64,000 nt of DNA from an uncultured bacterium (GTDB lineage Bacteria > Spirochaetota > Leptospiria > Leptospirales > Leptonemataceae), in the NCBI GenBank assembly GCA_937928085.1, contig CALFVU010000007.1, positions 124,001 through 188,000 on the forward strand. The letters run 5' to 3'. The notes beneath the pieces are model-generated. The model had not been told where the DNA came from. It worked only from the letters and a program-made list of their open reading frames with translations, and did no database searches. A program made the translations under genes and the position numbers. This document shows positions 38,414 to 46,016 of this stretch, in pieces (within the stretch, counting starts at the first letter, position 1; each line of letters begins with the position of its first letter).

Positions 38414-39001
38414 ATGAATACGAAAACATTTAAGTTTACCTTTTTGAATTTGTGGTTGTTACTAGTTTTGTTTTTTTGTAAATCGTCGGTAGATCAGCCT
38501 ACAACAGATTATAATCTCCTTTCTCTTTTTAATGTAAAGGTGCTGAACGGTTTTTATTGGGAAGGTTTGGGGGAACTTTCTGGTTGCACTGTCATTTCAG
38601 CAGATCCATCTCCTTGTTGGATATATCAAGAGAACTATAGGAATTTTATAAGAACAAAAGAGAAAAATCTATATGTGTATATAGATAGTTTACAAGCTTC
38701 TGGAAAAATAACATTAGAAATTGCAAATCCGGATACATTTTCTTATTTAAAAATAGAGTTACCTGTATCTTTAAGTGTTACTATAGGTCCGGAAACAGGT
38801 AATGGATATGGTAGAATTATAAATCTTTATAATCCTAGTACGATCACTGTAGATGAAATTAATATCACTTTAAATAGTTTTACAGCTGATGTATTAGAAG
38901 ATGGATTAAGAGGGTCAATGAATATCAAATTGATTAGTCAGAATAATTCAACAAACAATCTAAATCTAAGCTTTTCTTTTAACATAAAAAAAATCCTATA
39001 A
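38414..39001 (+). CDS. Putative lipoprotein, 195 aa
   Basis: With the start at 38414 the protein opens with a lipoprotein signal peptide ending LLLVLFFCKSS, a relaxed spirochaete-like lipobox with Cys at about residue 22. The mature part is predicted beta-rich (LYVYIDSLQASGKITLEIAN, LKIELPVSLSVTIGPETG) and probably forms a beta sandwich. An upstream in-frame ATG at 38387 would spoil the signal peptide. It is directly followed by the Omp85-like gene and may be its periplasmic or surface partner. The family is not recognised. Confidence 0.75.
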   Translation: MNTKTFKFTFLNLWLLLVLFFCKSSVDQPTTDYNLLSLFNVKVLNGFYWEGLGELSGCTVISADPSPCWIYQENYRNFIRTKEKNLYVYIDSLQASGKITLEIANPDTFSYLKIELPVSLSVTIGPETGNGYGRIINLYNPSTITVDEINITLNSFTADVLEDGLRGSMNIKLISQNNSTNNLNLSFSFNIKKIL

Positions 39002-39016
39002 ATGGGGGTAGAAATT

Positions 39017-40399
39017 ATGAAAACAATACAACAAATCACTTTTATTTTAATTTTTTTAATTAGTTTCATACCTACTTTTTCTCAGCAAAATGAATTAACA
39101 GGTTTAAAATTTACAGGTCTTCCTTTAGTTAGTTTTAGTACGGATGATGGTTTTGGATATGGAGTAAGAATTTATGGAACCTATTACGAAGAGGGATATG
39201 CTCCTTTTAAATTTCAAACTTATGGACAATTTTATCAAACTACTAAAGGATTTGAATATCATGAGTTTTCCTTAGATAGCTTAAAATTTTTGGGTTCTCC
39301 TTTTCGTGTTCGAATGAATGTGGGTATAGAAAGATATTTAAATGCTCAGTATTATGGTTATAGTAATTTTCAGGATATACCAAGGCAAAGGAAAATCAAA
39401 GCAGGAGAGTTGGCAATTAATGAAAACTATCAATCAACAGCTACTCTTTATAAAGTAAATGAATCTATTACTTTAAATACAAATTACTTGGCAAACCCTA
39501 ATCCTTTCGATTTATCTAATTACAATAAAAGTGAAAAAGAATTAAGAGAATCTCAAGATAAATATTTTAATTACGATAGTATTAAACCGTTTTTTACTAT
39601 TACAACAGAAGATTTTATTGGAAATACAAATTTTAAATGGTTTGCAGGAATTCGTTTACAAAGATATAAAATTCAGTCATACGAAAATGATGTAGATAAA
39701 GGACAATTTTATCCTAATTTAAAAACCAAAATTGATCACGAAAAACCCACGGGATATGATGCCACAATCAAACCACGTTATGTGAATACGATTCGTTTAG
39801 CCTTTGCTTATGATTCACGTCCTAGAATTCGAGAATTAAATCCAAACGATGGAATTTTTACTGATATTCATTACGAAGGTTCTGGAAAAGCAACCGGAGC
39901 GAATTACACTTTTAATCGATTTACTCTAACATGGAGGCAATATATTGAAATTCTTTCTGATATTTTTAAACCAATGGATCGAGAATTAGTTTTTGCTTAT
40001 CGAATTCAAACTCAAAAAACAGATGGAGACGTACCGTTTTTCGAAGCTGGAAGAATCTATACAATGAGGGAATCAGCTTTAGGATTAGGAGGAAATAGTG
40101 GAATTCGAGGTTATCCAGCAAATCAATTTGTAGATAGAGTGATTGGAGTTTTTAATACAGAATTGAGATTCACTTCTTTTCGTGTGTCTGCATTGGGTGG
40201 TATTGATTTTGTAATTTTAGCTTATTATGATGTTGGAAGAGTAGCACCTAGCTATAAAGAATTTGCTTTTAAAGATTTTCATAGAGCAGCAGGTGGTGGT
40301 ATAAGGCTTGTTTGGCAAAGAAATACAATTATTAACATAAGTTATGGAAGATCTCAGTACGAATCTAATGGTAACTTTTCTTTTAATCATATGTTTTAA
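39017..40399 (+). CDS. Omp85/BamA-family outer-membrane beta-barrel
   Basis: This exported protein has 460 aa from the ATG at 39017, which has GGGGGTAG upstream. A signal peptide is followed by a barrel of the bacterial surface antigen (Omp85) type. Visible signatures are LAFAYDSRPRIRELNPNDG, LGGNSGIRGYPANQFVDR (the R-G-Y motif on the lid loop), and a C-terminal Phe. No POTRA repeats are seen, so it resembles the short, POTRA-less Omp85 relatives rather than BamA itself. The family inserts or transports proteins or lipids at the outer membrane. It lies in a plus-strand envelope cluster. Confidence 0.82.
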   Translation: MKTIQQITFILIFLISFIPTFSQQNELTGLKFTGLPLVSFSTDDGFGYGVRIYGTYYEEGYAPFKFQTYGQFYQTTKGFEYHEFSLDSLKFLGSPFRVRMNVGIERYLNAQYYGYSNFQDIPRQRKIKAGELAINENYQSTATLYKVNESITLNTNYLANPNPFDLSNYNKSEKELRESQDKYFNYDSIKPFFTITTEDFIGNTNFKWFAGIRLQRYKIQSYENDVDKGQFYPNLKTKIDHEKPTGYDATIKPRYVNTIRLAFAYDSRPRIRELNPNDGIFTDIHYEGSGKATGANYTFNRFTLTWRQYIEILSDIFKPMDRELVFAYRIQTQKTDGDVPFFEAGRIYTMRESALGLGGNSGIRGYPANQFVDRVIGVFNTELRFTSFRVSALGGIDFVILAYYDVGRVAPSYKEFAFKDFHRAAGGGIRLVWQRNTIINISYGRSQYESNGNFSFNHMF

Positions 40400-40440
40400 A
40401 AAAGATCGAACAAAGTAAACTAAATTTTGTCTAATGTAAA

Positions 40441-40935
40441 ATGAAAGTTAAGTTATATATGTTTAATTTTTTGATAGTAGGTAACTTTTGGTTACCTACT
40501 TATTCTTTTTCTGAAAATATCCATCTTATTACATTAAATTCTAGAGCTATAGAAGTAATCCAAAAAAAAGAAGGAGTATATTTTTATATTTATCCAGAAA
40601 CTATTGAACCAATTGATCCCCGAAAAGATTTTATAAAAAAATTTAAAATACAAAATCAGAACATAATAGAAAATTTAAATCAATTGTTATTATCAAATAA
40701 AGAATATAAACCTGAATTTACAGCAAGATGCCTTCCTGTTTGGGATTATGGTTTAGAATTTCGATCTAAAAAAGAGTCACATATATTCTTATTTTCTTTT
40801 CGATGTAAAACTATCAAATATGTAAACGAAAATTTATTTAAAGATTTTAGCCCACAAAGTGTTGAATTTTATAAAATTTTTAAATACGAAATAGACGAAA
40901 ATAACTCCCTTTTATTAGAACAAAAGAGCGAATGA
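40441..40935 (+). CDS. Hypothetical exported protein, 164 aa
   Basis: This unrecognised protein has a hydrophobic N-terminus (residues 5-23, MFNFLIVGNFWLPTYSFSEN) that fits a signal peptide, followed by a mixed alpha/beta domain with two Cys (TARCLPVWDYG and SFRCKTIKY) that could form a disulfide. Its stop overlaps the ATG of the CsgG-like gene by four bases, so they are probably translated together. The signal-peptide codons contain a perfect 10-bp inverted repeat. Confidence 0.7.
   Translation: MKVKLYMFNFLIVGNFWLPTYSFSENIHLITLNSRAIEVIQKKEGVYFYIYPETIEPIDPRKDFIKKFKIQNQNIIENLNQLLLSNKEYKPEFTARCLPVWDYGLEFRSKKESHIFLFSFRCKTIKYVNENLFKDFSPQSVEFYKIFKYEIDENNSLLLEQKSE
40476..40500 (+). repeat. 10-bp inverted repeat inside the signal-peptide codons
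   Basis: AGTAGGTAAC (40476-40485) pairs perfectly with GTTACCTACT (40491-40500) across a five-base loop. It lies at codons 12-20 of the 164-aa exported protein and is GC-richer than its surroundings. It could shape the mRNA near the start. Confidence 0.5.
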
Positions 40936-41867
40936 TGAAGTATTTGATTTTTTTTATAAATATCATTTTTATAAAAACTTTACTTTCTAATACAATTGCA
41001 GTCATACCTTTTACATATATTGAAAACAAGGAAAAAGTTGATACTAAAATCACAAATGATATAATTGCAATTTTAAAACAGCAACAAAGGTATGATTTAG
41101 TAGAACAACAAAAAATCGAAGAAATTTATAAAGAATTACAAAAAGGACAAATAGGTTTAATAAATCAAGAAGAAGCGACAAAATTGGGAAATCTAAAAGG
41201 AATTCATTATTTTATTTTTGGAGAAGTTGATGTAAAAAAAATTGAATATTTTGTGAATTTTCGAATTGTACATACAGAAACTGGAACAATTATTTCTGCT
41301 GGTAGAAGTTCTGGAATGTATGAAGAAGTTTTAGAAACAATTTCTCAACAAATTATCAACCAATTGGATATCTACTTGAACTTAAGTAATCCCAATAGTC
41401 CTTATACAGTTCTTTTAAAATTAGATAAAGAAAAACCAATCTATAAAATAAATGAAACTTTAGAACTACGATTTAAGGTAATTGCTCATAAAAAAGATGC
41501 ACCCAAAAAAGTATACATCCAGTTATATTCGATTGATGCAAAAGGAAAGATGACTTTGATCTATCCAAATAAGTTTTCGGGTTTCAATGCTATAGAGGTA
41601 GATAAAGAATATGTATTTCCGCCAAAAGAGAGTGATTTTGAATGGGTAATAACACCTCCTTATGGTACAGAATATATTCAAGCTTTTGTAACAACAGAAT
41701 CCATCGATTTATTTAATTCATTTAAAAAAGCAAGAAATGAATTATATCCAGAAATTAGTCAAGATGGAAATTCCTTACACACGGTAAGAGGAATTCAAAC
41801 CCAATTGAAAAAAGACAAATACAAACAATGGTCTAGTTCTCGAATTTCTTATGAAGTTATCGAATGA
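40932..41867 (+). CDS. CsgG-like N-terminal domain with DUF4384
   Basis: This exported protein has 311 aa and a signal peptide. Residues 20-140 match the CsgG/FlgO-like pattern: NTIAVIPFTYIENKEKVDTK, a helix ending QQRYDLVEQQKIEEIYKEL, and FIFGEVDVKKIEYFV. The second half (about 160-265) resembles DUF4384, with YKINETLELRFKVIA and YPNKFSGFNAIEVDKEYVFP. Such proteins are outer-membrane-associated secretion or assembly factors; the exact role is unknown. It overlaps the previous gene by four bases and the nitrilase gene by 17. Confidence 0.8.
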   Translation: MMKYLIFFINIIFIKTLLSNTIAVIPFTYIENKEKVDTKITNDIIAILKQQQRYDLVEQQKIEEIYKELQKGQIGLINQEEATKLGNLKGIHYFIFGEVDVKKIEYFVNFRIVHTETGTIISAGRSSGMYEEVLETISQQIINQLDIYLNLSNPNSPYTVLLKLDKEKPIYKINETLELRFKVIAHKKDAPKKVYIQLYSIDAKGKMTLIYPNKFSGFNAIEVDKEYVFPPKESDFEWVITPPYGTEYIQAFVTTESIDLFNSFKKARNELYPEISQDGNSLHTVRGIQTQLKKDKYKQWSSSRISYEVIE

Positions 41868-42666
41868 TATTTTAAAAGTTGGAATTCTTCAATACGAAAT
41901 TCAAAATAATCAGCCTGAAAAGAATTTAGAAAAAATTCAATCATATTTATATCAAAACAAAGCGGATGTTGTTGTTTTACCAGAAATGGGCATAACAGGA
42001 TTTAGTTTTTCGAATTTAAAAGAACACTTAGGGAAAGTTGAGTTTTATATAGAAGAAATAAAAAAACTTTCGATAAGAAACAATGTAGTAATATGTACGA
42101 CACTACCCTTTGCAGAAAAAGAATTCGTTTATAATCGATTGTTTTTTATTATGCCCAATGGTATGACATCTTACTACGACAAAAATTATTTAATTGATTG
42201 GGGTGGATTTTTAGAAAAAAAATATTTTTCGAATGGAAAATTGGTTCAAGTAATTCAATATAGGAATTGGTTAATAGGCTTTGCTATTTGTTATGATTTG
42301 CGATTTCCAGAGCTTTTTTATCACTTAAACAAATATTCTTATAAAACTTATAATGATTTTGTAAAAATCATTCTTATTCCTTCGCAATGGCCAAAAACAA
42401 GAGTTCATCATTTTGTACAATTAGCTAGGGCAAGAGCTATAGAAAACCTTTGTTATGTGGTTTGTGTTAATATAGTTGGGCGTAATGGAGATTTAGAATT
42501 TAATGGAAATAGTCAAGTTATTGATCCTGATGGGAAACCTTTACTTTTGTTAAACGAAGAAGAAGGACTTTTTGAGGTTTCTTTAGATTTAGATTATGTG
42601 AATCAACTACAAAAAGAAAGACCTGTCTTAAAAGATAGATTTTTCTTGACACATAAAAACATATAG
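41851..42666 (+). CDS. Carbon-nitrogen hydrolase (nitrilase/omega-amidase-like)
   Basis: This cytoplasmic C-N hydrolase has 271 aa with the complete catalytic triad: Glu in VVLPEMGITGFSF, Lys in SYYDKNYLIDWGG, and Cys in GFAICYDLRFPELF. Its sequence is closest in style to the omega-amidase/YafV group that hydrolyses alpha-ketoglutaramate, so metabolite repair is a likely role (inference). The start at 41851 overlaps the preceding gene by 17 bases; an in-frame later start is not obvious. Confidence 0.9.
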   Translation: MKLSNDILKVGILQYEIQNNQPEKNLEKIQSYLYQNKADVVVLPEMGITGFSFSNLKEHLGKVEFYIEEIKKLSIRNNVVICTTLPFAEKEFVYNRLFFIMPNGMTSYYDKNYLIDWGGFLEKKYFSNGKLVQVIQYRNWLIGFAICYDLRFPELFYHLNKYSYKTYNDFVKIILIPSQWPKTRVHHFVQLARARAIENLCYVVCVNIVGRNGDLEFNGNSQVIDPDGKPLLLLNEEEGLFEVSLDLDYVNQLQKERPVLKDRFFLTHKNI

Positions 42667-42684
42667 GTATTAAAATATAAATTC

Positions 42685-43002
42685 ATGGACAAAAAGTATC
42701 AAGTAGAAATTTCCTTAGAATTAAAAGATTTAATTCCTATTTTTTTAGAAGAGACTAAAAAAAATATGAATCTTTTAAACGAATCGATTCAAAGAAATGA
42801 TTTAGAACAAATCAGATTTTATTCACATAGAATTAAAGGTTCTTCCGGCACATATGGTTTTAACAAGATTAGTATGATTGCCGGGAATATAGAACAGATT
42901 ACAAAAACAAATTTCAATAAAGAATTAGTCCAAGCCTTATTCAACGATTTAGAAGATATTGTTAATCATTTAGAAATCATATATGTAAATCGACCTTTAT
43001 GA
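42685..43002 (+). CDS. Stand-alone Hpt phosphotransfer protein
   Basis: This 105-aa four-helix histidine phosphotransfer domain has the phosphorylation site SHRIKGSSGTYGF (His at about residue 51), with Lys, Gly and Ser in the canonical positions. No kinase or receiver gene is adjacent in the window, so its partners are unknown. It sits 18 bases after the nitrilase gene and 18 bases before the PrsW-like fusion gene. Confidence 0.9.
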   Translation: MDKKYQVEISLELKDLIPIFLEETKKNMNLLNESIQRNDLEQIRFYSHRIKGSSGTYGFNKISMIAGNIEQITKTNFNKELVQALFNDLEDIVNHLEIIYVNRPL

Positions 43003-43020
43003 TGCCGAAAATAAACGTAC

Positions 43021-44811
43021 ATGGATTTTAATTTTTATTATTTTAATATAATACAACTAATTTTTTTGATATTTTATTTAATTTACTATAGTAAACTAAA
43101 ACCATTATTAGGATTTATACAATCGTTTTTATCAGGCTTTTTAGGTGGGTTTCTTATTCTTCTAAGTGCTCCTTTTTTACTGAACTTTATCGATTATAAA
43201 AACGATTTGGTGGTAGCTTTTTTTAAAGCTGCATTTGTGGAAAAAGCGATTTCTTTTATATTGATTTTTTTACTTATCTTTTCTTTTGAAAGAAAAAAAG
43301 ATATTGTAAAAATCGTAATAGCAGGAATTCAATACGCAGCAGGTTTTTCTTTTTTAGAGAACATTATCTATTTATTCAATTTTGATTCTAATCTAGCTTT
43401 TTTAAGATTGATCAGTTCAGTACCGATGCACTTATCTACTTGTGGGATTCAATCTTTTTTTATAGGATTGGCTTTTTTTTATTCTTTAAAACGATGGAAA
43501 ATTTTCAATTTCTTTTTAGCAATTTTAATACCCGTTGCTTTACATGGTTTTTATGATTTTTTGACTTTTCATAAAAAAGAGGAGTTCTATTATTTTATCG
43601 GTCCGATGATTGTTTTTTCTGTTTATGTGTTCGAAATTCTTTATTCAAAAACACAGATTTATCCAAAACTGCAAGAATTAAAAGAAAATAATTTGCGGTT
43701 TGAAGATTGGAATACTTTACAAACTCAAAAAGGATATCAGCAATGGATTTTGTATTCTTCGGGAACAAAAAATCTTCCTAAAATTTCTTTTTTTAGATTT
43801 CAGAAAGATTACATAAAACTCACTATTAGTGCTTTTATGTTGGTTCAGTCTATTTTATATTATGTTTTTCCCGAATTTTTTCTTAAAAATTTTCAAGTTC
43901 GATTAGAATTTCAATATACTCTTTTTTTTATTATGCCTATCTCTTTTGCAATTATGTTTTTTATATTAGGTAGTGTAAATCCGGAATATTTTAAAAATAA
44001 AAAAATAGCGATTCCAATTGTATTGGATGTGGATATTCTTTTGCCAGAAAAAAAAATTTATCATTCATTATGCTATGAATTAAAAACTTATTCTACATTT
44101 TTAGAATCCGAAGAAGAATTTAAAGAAGGAAGTAATTTGCTTTTGATTTTCCATTATAAAAAAGATGTATCATATCCAGTTCAATCTAAAATCGTTAAAT
44201 ATATTGGTAATCAAAATTCAAAAAACTATCCATCTGGAATTATTGTTAGTTTGAATAAGGGTTCAAAAGAATTTCTTTATTTTTATATCAGGTATTGGTT
44301 TTTTAGGATTTTAAATGGATTTGTCTTTCTTTTAAATTTACCCGGAAGTGATAAAATAAGAGAATTTTTTGTTAAACCTTTAACAATTATGCAAGTCGAA
44401 AGATCTTATAAAAAAGGAGAAATTATCTTTCGACAAGGAGAAGTAGGTAAATTGTTTTATTTGATCAAAAAAGGGAAAGTAAGTTTTTATAGAGAATTGG
44501 AGAGTCAAGAAAAGATAAAAATTTCTGAATTAGGTGTAGGAGAAATTTTTGGAGAAATGGCTTTAGTGTCTGATTCTTTTCGTTCTGCAACAGCTATTTG
44601 TGAAGAAGATTGTATTTTAGCTGTAGCTCACAAAGATCATTTAGAAGCCTTGATTCAATCCAACCCTGAGTTTGTTATGCAGTTGATTAATAATTTAGTA
44701 AAGATTCTTAGAAAAAAAGATGAGCAGTTAGACGATTATCAGAGATTATTAGAAGAACATAGGAAATTAGAGAATTTATTTCAGGAAATCTTAGCAAAAA
44801 TTAATAGTTAA
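43021..44811 (+). CDS. PrsW-like membrane protease fused to PilZ-like and cNMP-binding domains
   Basis: This 596-aa protein joins three modules. Residues 1-215 are a multi-helix PrsW-like glutamic intramembrane protease region: FVEKAISF, AAGFSFLENIIYLF, PMHLSTCGIQSFFIGL and ALHGFYDF. The first motif has only one of the usual two adjacent Glu, so activity is uncertain. After more transmembrane helices, about residues 325-430 look like a PilZ domain without a clear RxxxR motif. The C-terminus (about 465-575) is a cyclic-nucleotide-binding domain with FGEMALVSDSFRSATA intact, then a coiled coil. A nucleotide-controlled membrane protease is the natural hypothesis. Confidence 0.78.
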   Translation: MDFNFYYFNIIQLIFLIFYLIYYSKLKPLLGFIQSFLSGFLGGFLILLSAPFLLNFIDYKNDLVVAFFKAAFVEKAISFILIFLLIFSFERKKDIVKIVIAGIQYAAGFSFLENIIYLFNFDSNLAFLRLISSVPMHLSTCGIQSFFIGLAFFYSLKRWKIFNFFLAILIPVALHGFYDFLTFHKKEEFYYFIGPMIVFSVYVFEILYSKTQIYPKLQELKENNLRFEDWNTLQTQKGYQQWILYSSGTKNLPKISFFRFQKDYIKLTISAFMLVQSILYYVFPEFFLKNFQVRLEFQYTLFFIMPISFAIMFFILGSVNPEYFKNKKIAIPIVLDVDILLPEKKIYHSLCYELKTYSTFLESEEEFKEGSNLLLIFHYKKDVSYPVQSKIVKYIGNQNSKNYPSGIIVSLNKGSKEFLYFYIRYWFFRILNGFVFLLNLPGSDKIREFFVKPLTIMQVERSYKKGEIIFRQGEVGKLFYLIKKGKVSFYRELESQEKIKISELGVGEIFGEMALVSDSFRSATAICEEDCILAVAHKDHLEALIQSNPEFVMQLINNLVKILRKKDEQLDDYQRLLEEHRKLENLFQEILAKINS

Positions 44812-45883
44812 AATTTTCTTTTTCTTTTTTTATGATAATAACACCTTCTTCGTCTAATGTTTTAGCAATATGAACGATATAATTTCGTGCTTCTTGAATT
44901 TTTCTTAAAGGAACATTGCTTAAGAGATCGAATTCGAATAAAACATCAGAAGCTTTGTTTTGGGATAAAGAGTTTAAAAATAATTTTTTAAAATCCTCTG
45001 GCATACCCAAAAGAGAAAAAGCAATTGTTTTTGCATCAATTTTAGAAAGTAAAATTCTTAATTCTTCGAAATCAAGATTTTCTAATTCTTCGAATGTATA
45101 GAGTTTTGCTTTTATTTTTTCTATAAGTTCTTTATCTTTTTCTTCTATATATTCTATAATTTCGTTTTCGTATTTTCTATCTAAATGATTTAGAATCGAA
45201 ACAGCGGTATCAATTCCTCCCATTTCGGAAAAAAATTCATTTGATTTTTTTTCTAATTTTTGTTTTAAAACATCGATAATTTTTTCTAAACCTTCGGGGG
45301 TAATCTGAGTTAGATTTGCAATCCTTAAAAGAATTTCATTTCTTTGGTTGGAATCAAAACATTTAATGATATTTGCTGAAAAAGCAGGTTTTAATAATGA
45401 TAACAATGTAGCTACGATCTGGGGATTTTCTTCTTTTAGTATAGAGGCAATCAATTTTGGATCGTAGTTTTGTAAAAATTGAATTTCTTCTTTTATATCT
45501 TTATTTTCTGCTTTTTTTAAAATTTCAGATATTTTTTCTTGCGGATAAATTTGATTTAGAATTTTTTTTGCTTCTTCTTTACCACTGGTATAAATTAAAT
45601 CTTCATTGATGCTTTGAAAGAATTCATTTAAGATTTCTTTTTTTTCTTTATTCGAAATTTTTTTTATTTTTAACATTTCTTCTATTAAAATATAGATTTC
45701 ATTTTCGTTAAGTTGTTTTAAAATAAGAGAGGCTTGTTCTGGACCTAAAGCTATCAATAATTTTGCAGCTTTTTCTTTACCATAAGAAAATTGTTTTGTG
45801 AGTTCTAAAATTTCTTTTTTTTTATTATCAATTGTTGTATCCCCCACTGTAAAATCAATTTTTGAATTGGATTTTTTTTTCAT
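44801..45883 (-). CDS. fliG: Flagellar motor switch protein FliG
   Basis: FliG forms the rotor ring that meets the stator. The 360-aa protein has the three FliG domains: FSYGKEKAAKLLIALGPEQAS at the N-terminus, the ENPQIVATLLSLL segment with the EHPQ-like motif (here EENPQ) in the middle, and the C-terminal torque helix region. The canonical R-DD charge pattern of the torque helix is altered (SQNKASDVLFEFDLL), while the Arg of VPLRKIQEA is kept. Spirochaetes often carry two FliG proteins, and this could be the divergent one. It overlaps the convergent PrsW-like gene by 11 bases. Confidence 0.88.
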   Translation of the reverse strand: MKKKSNSKIDFTVGDTTIDNKKKEILELTKQFSYGKEKAAKLLIALGPEQASLILKQLNENEIYILIEEMLKIKKISNKEKKEILNEFFQSINEDLIYTSGKEEAKKILNQIYPQEKISEILKKAENKDIKEEIQFLQNYDPKLIASILKEENPQIVATLLSLLKPAFSANIIKCFDSNQRNEILLRIANLTQITPEGLEKIIDVLKQKLEKKSNEFFSEMGGIDTAVSILNHLDRKYENEIIEYIEEKDKELIEKIKAKLYTFEELENLDFEELRILLSKIDAKTIAFSLLGMPEDFKKLFLNSLSQNKASDVLFEFDLLSNVPLRKIQEARNYIVHIAKTLDEEGVIIIKKEKENFNY

Positions 45884-46016
45884 AATAACTGATTTTTTTT
45901 AGATTTTTAAGAACATTCAAGTAAATTTTAGTATTTTAGTTGAATTCATTTTTAAACTTTTTTTGGATTGTTTAAAAAATGATTGTTGAGAAAAATAAAT
46001 CAAAATTTCTAAAATT

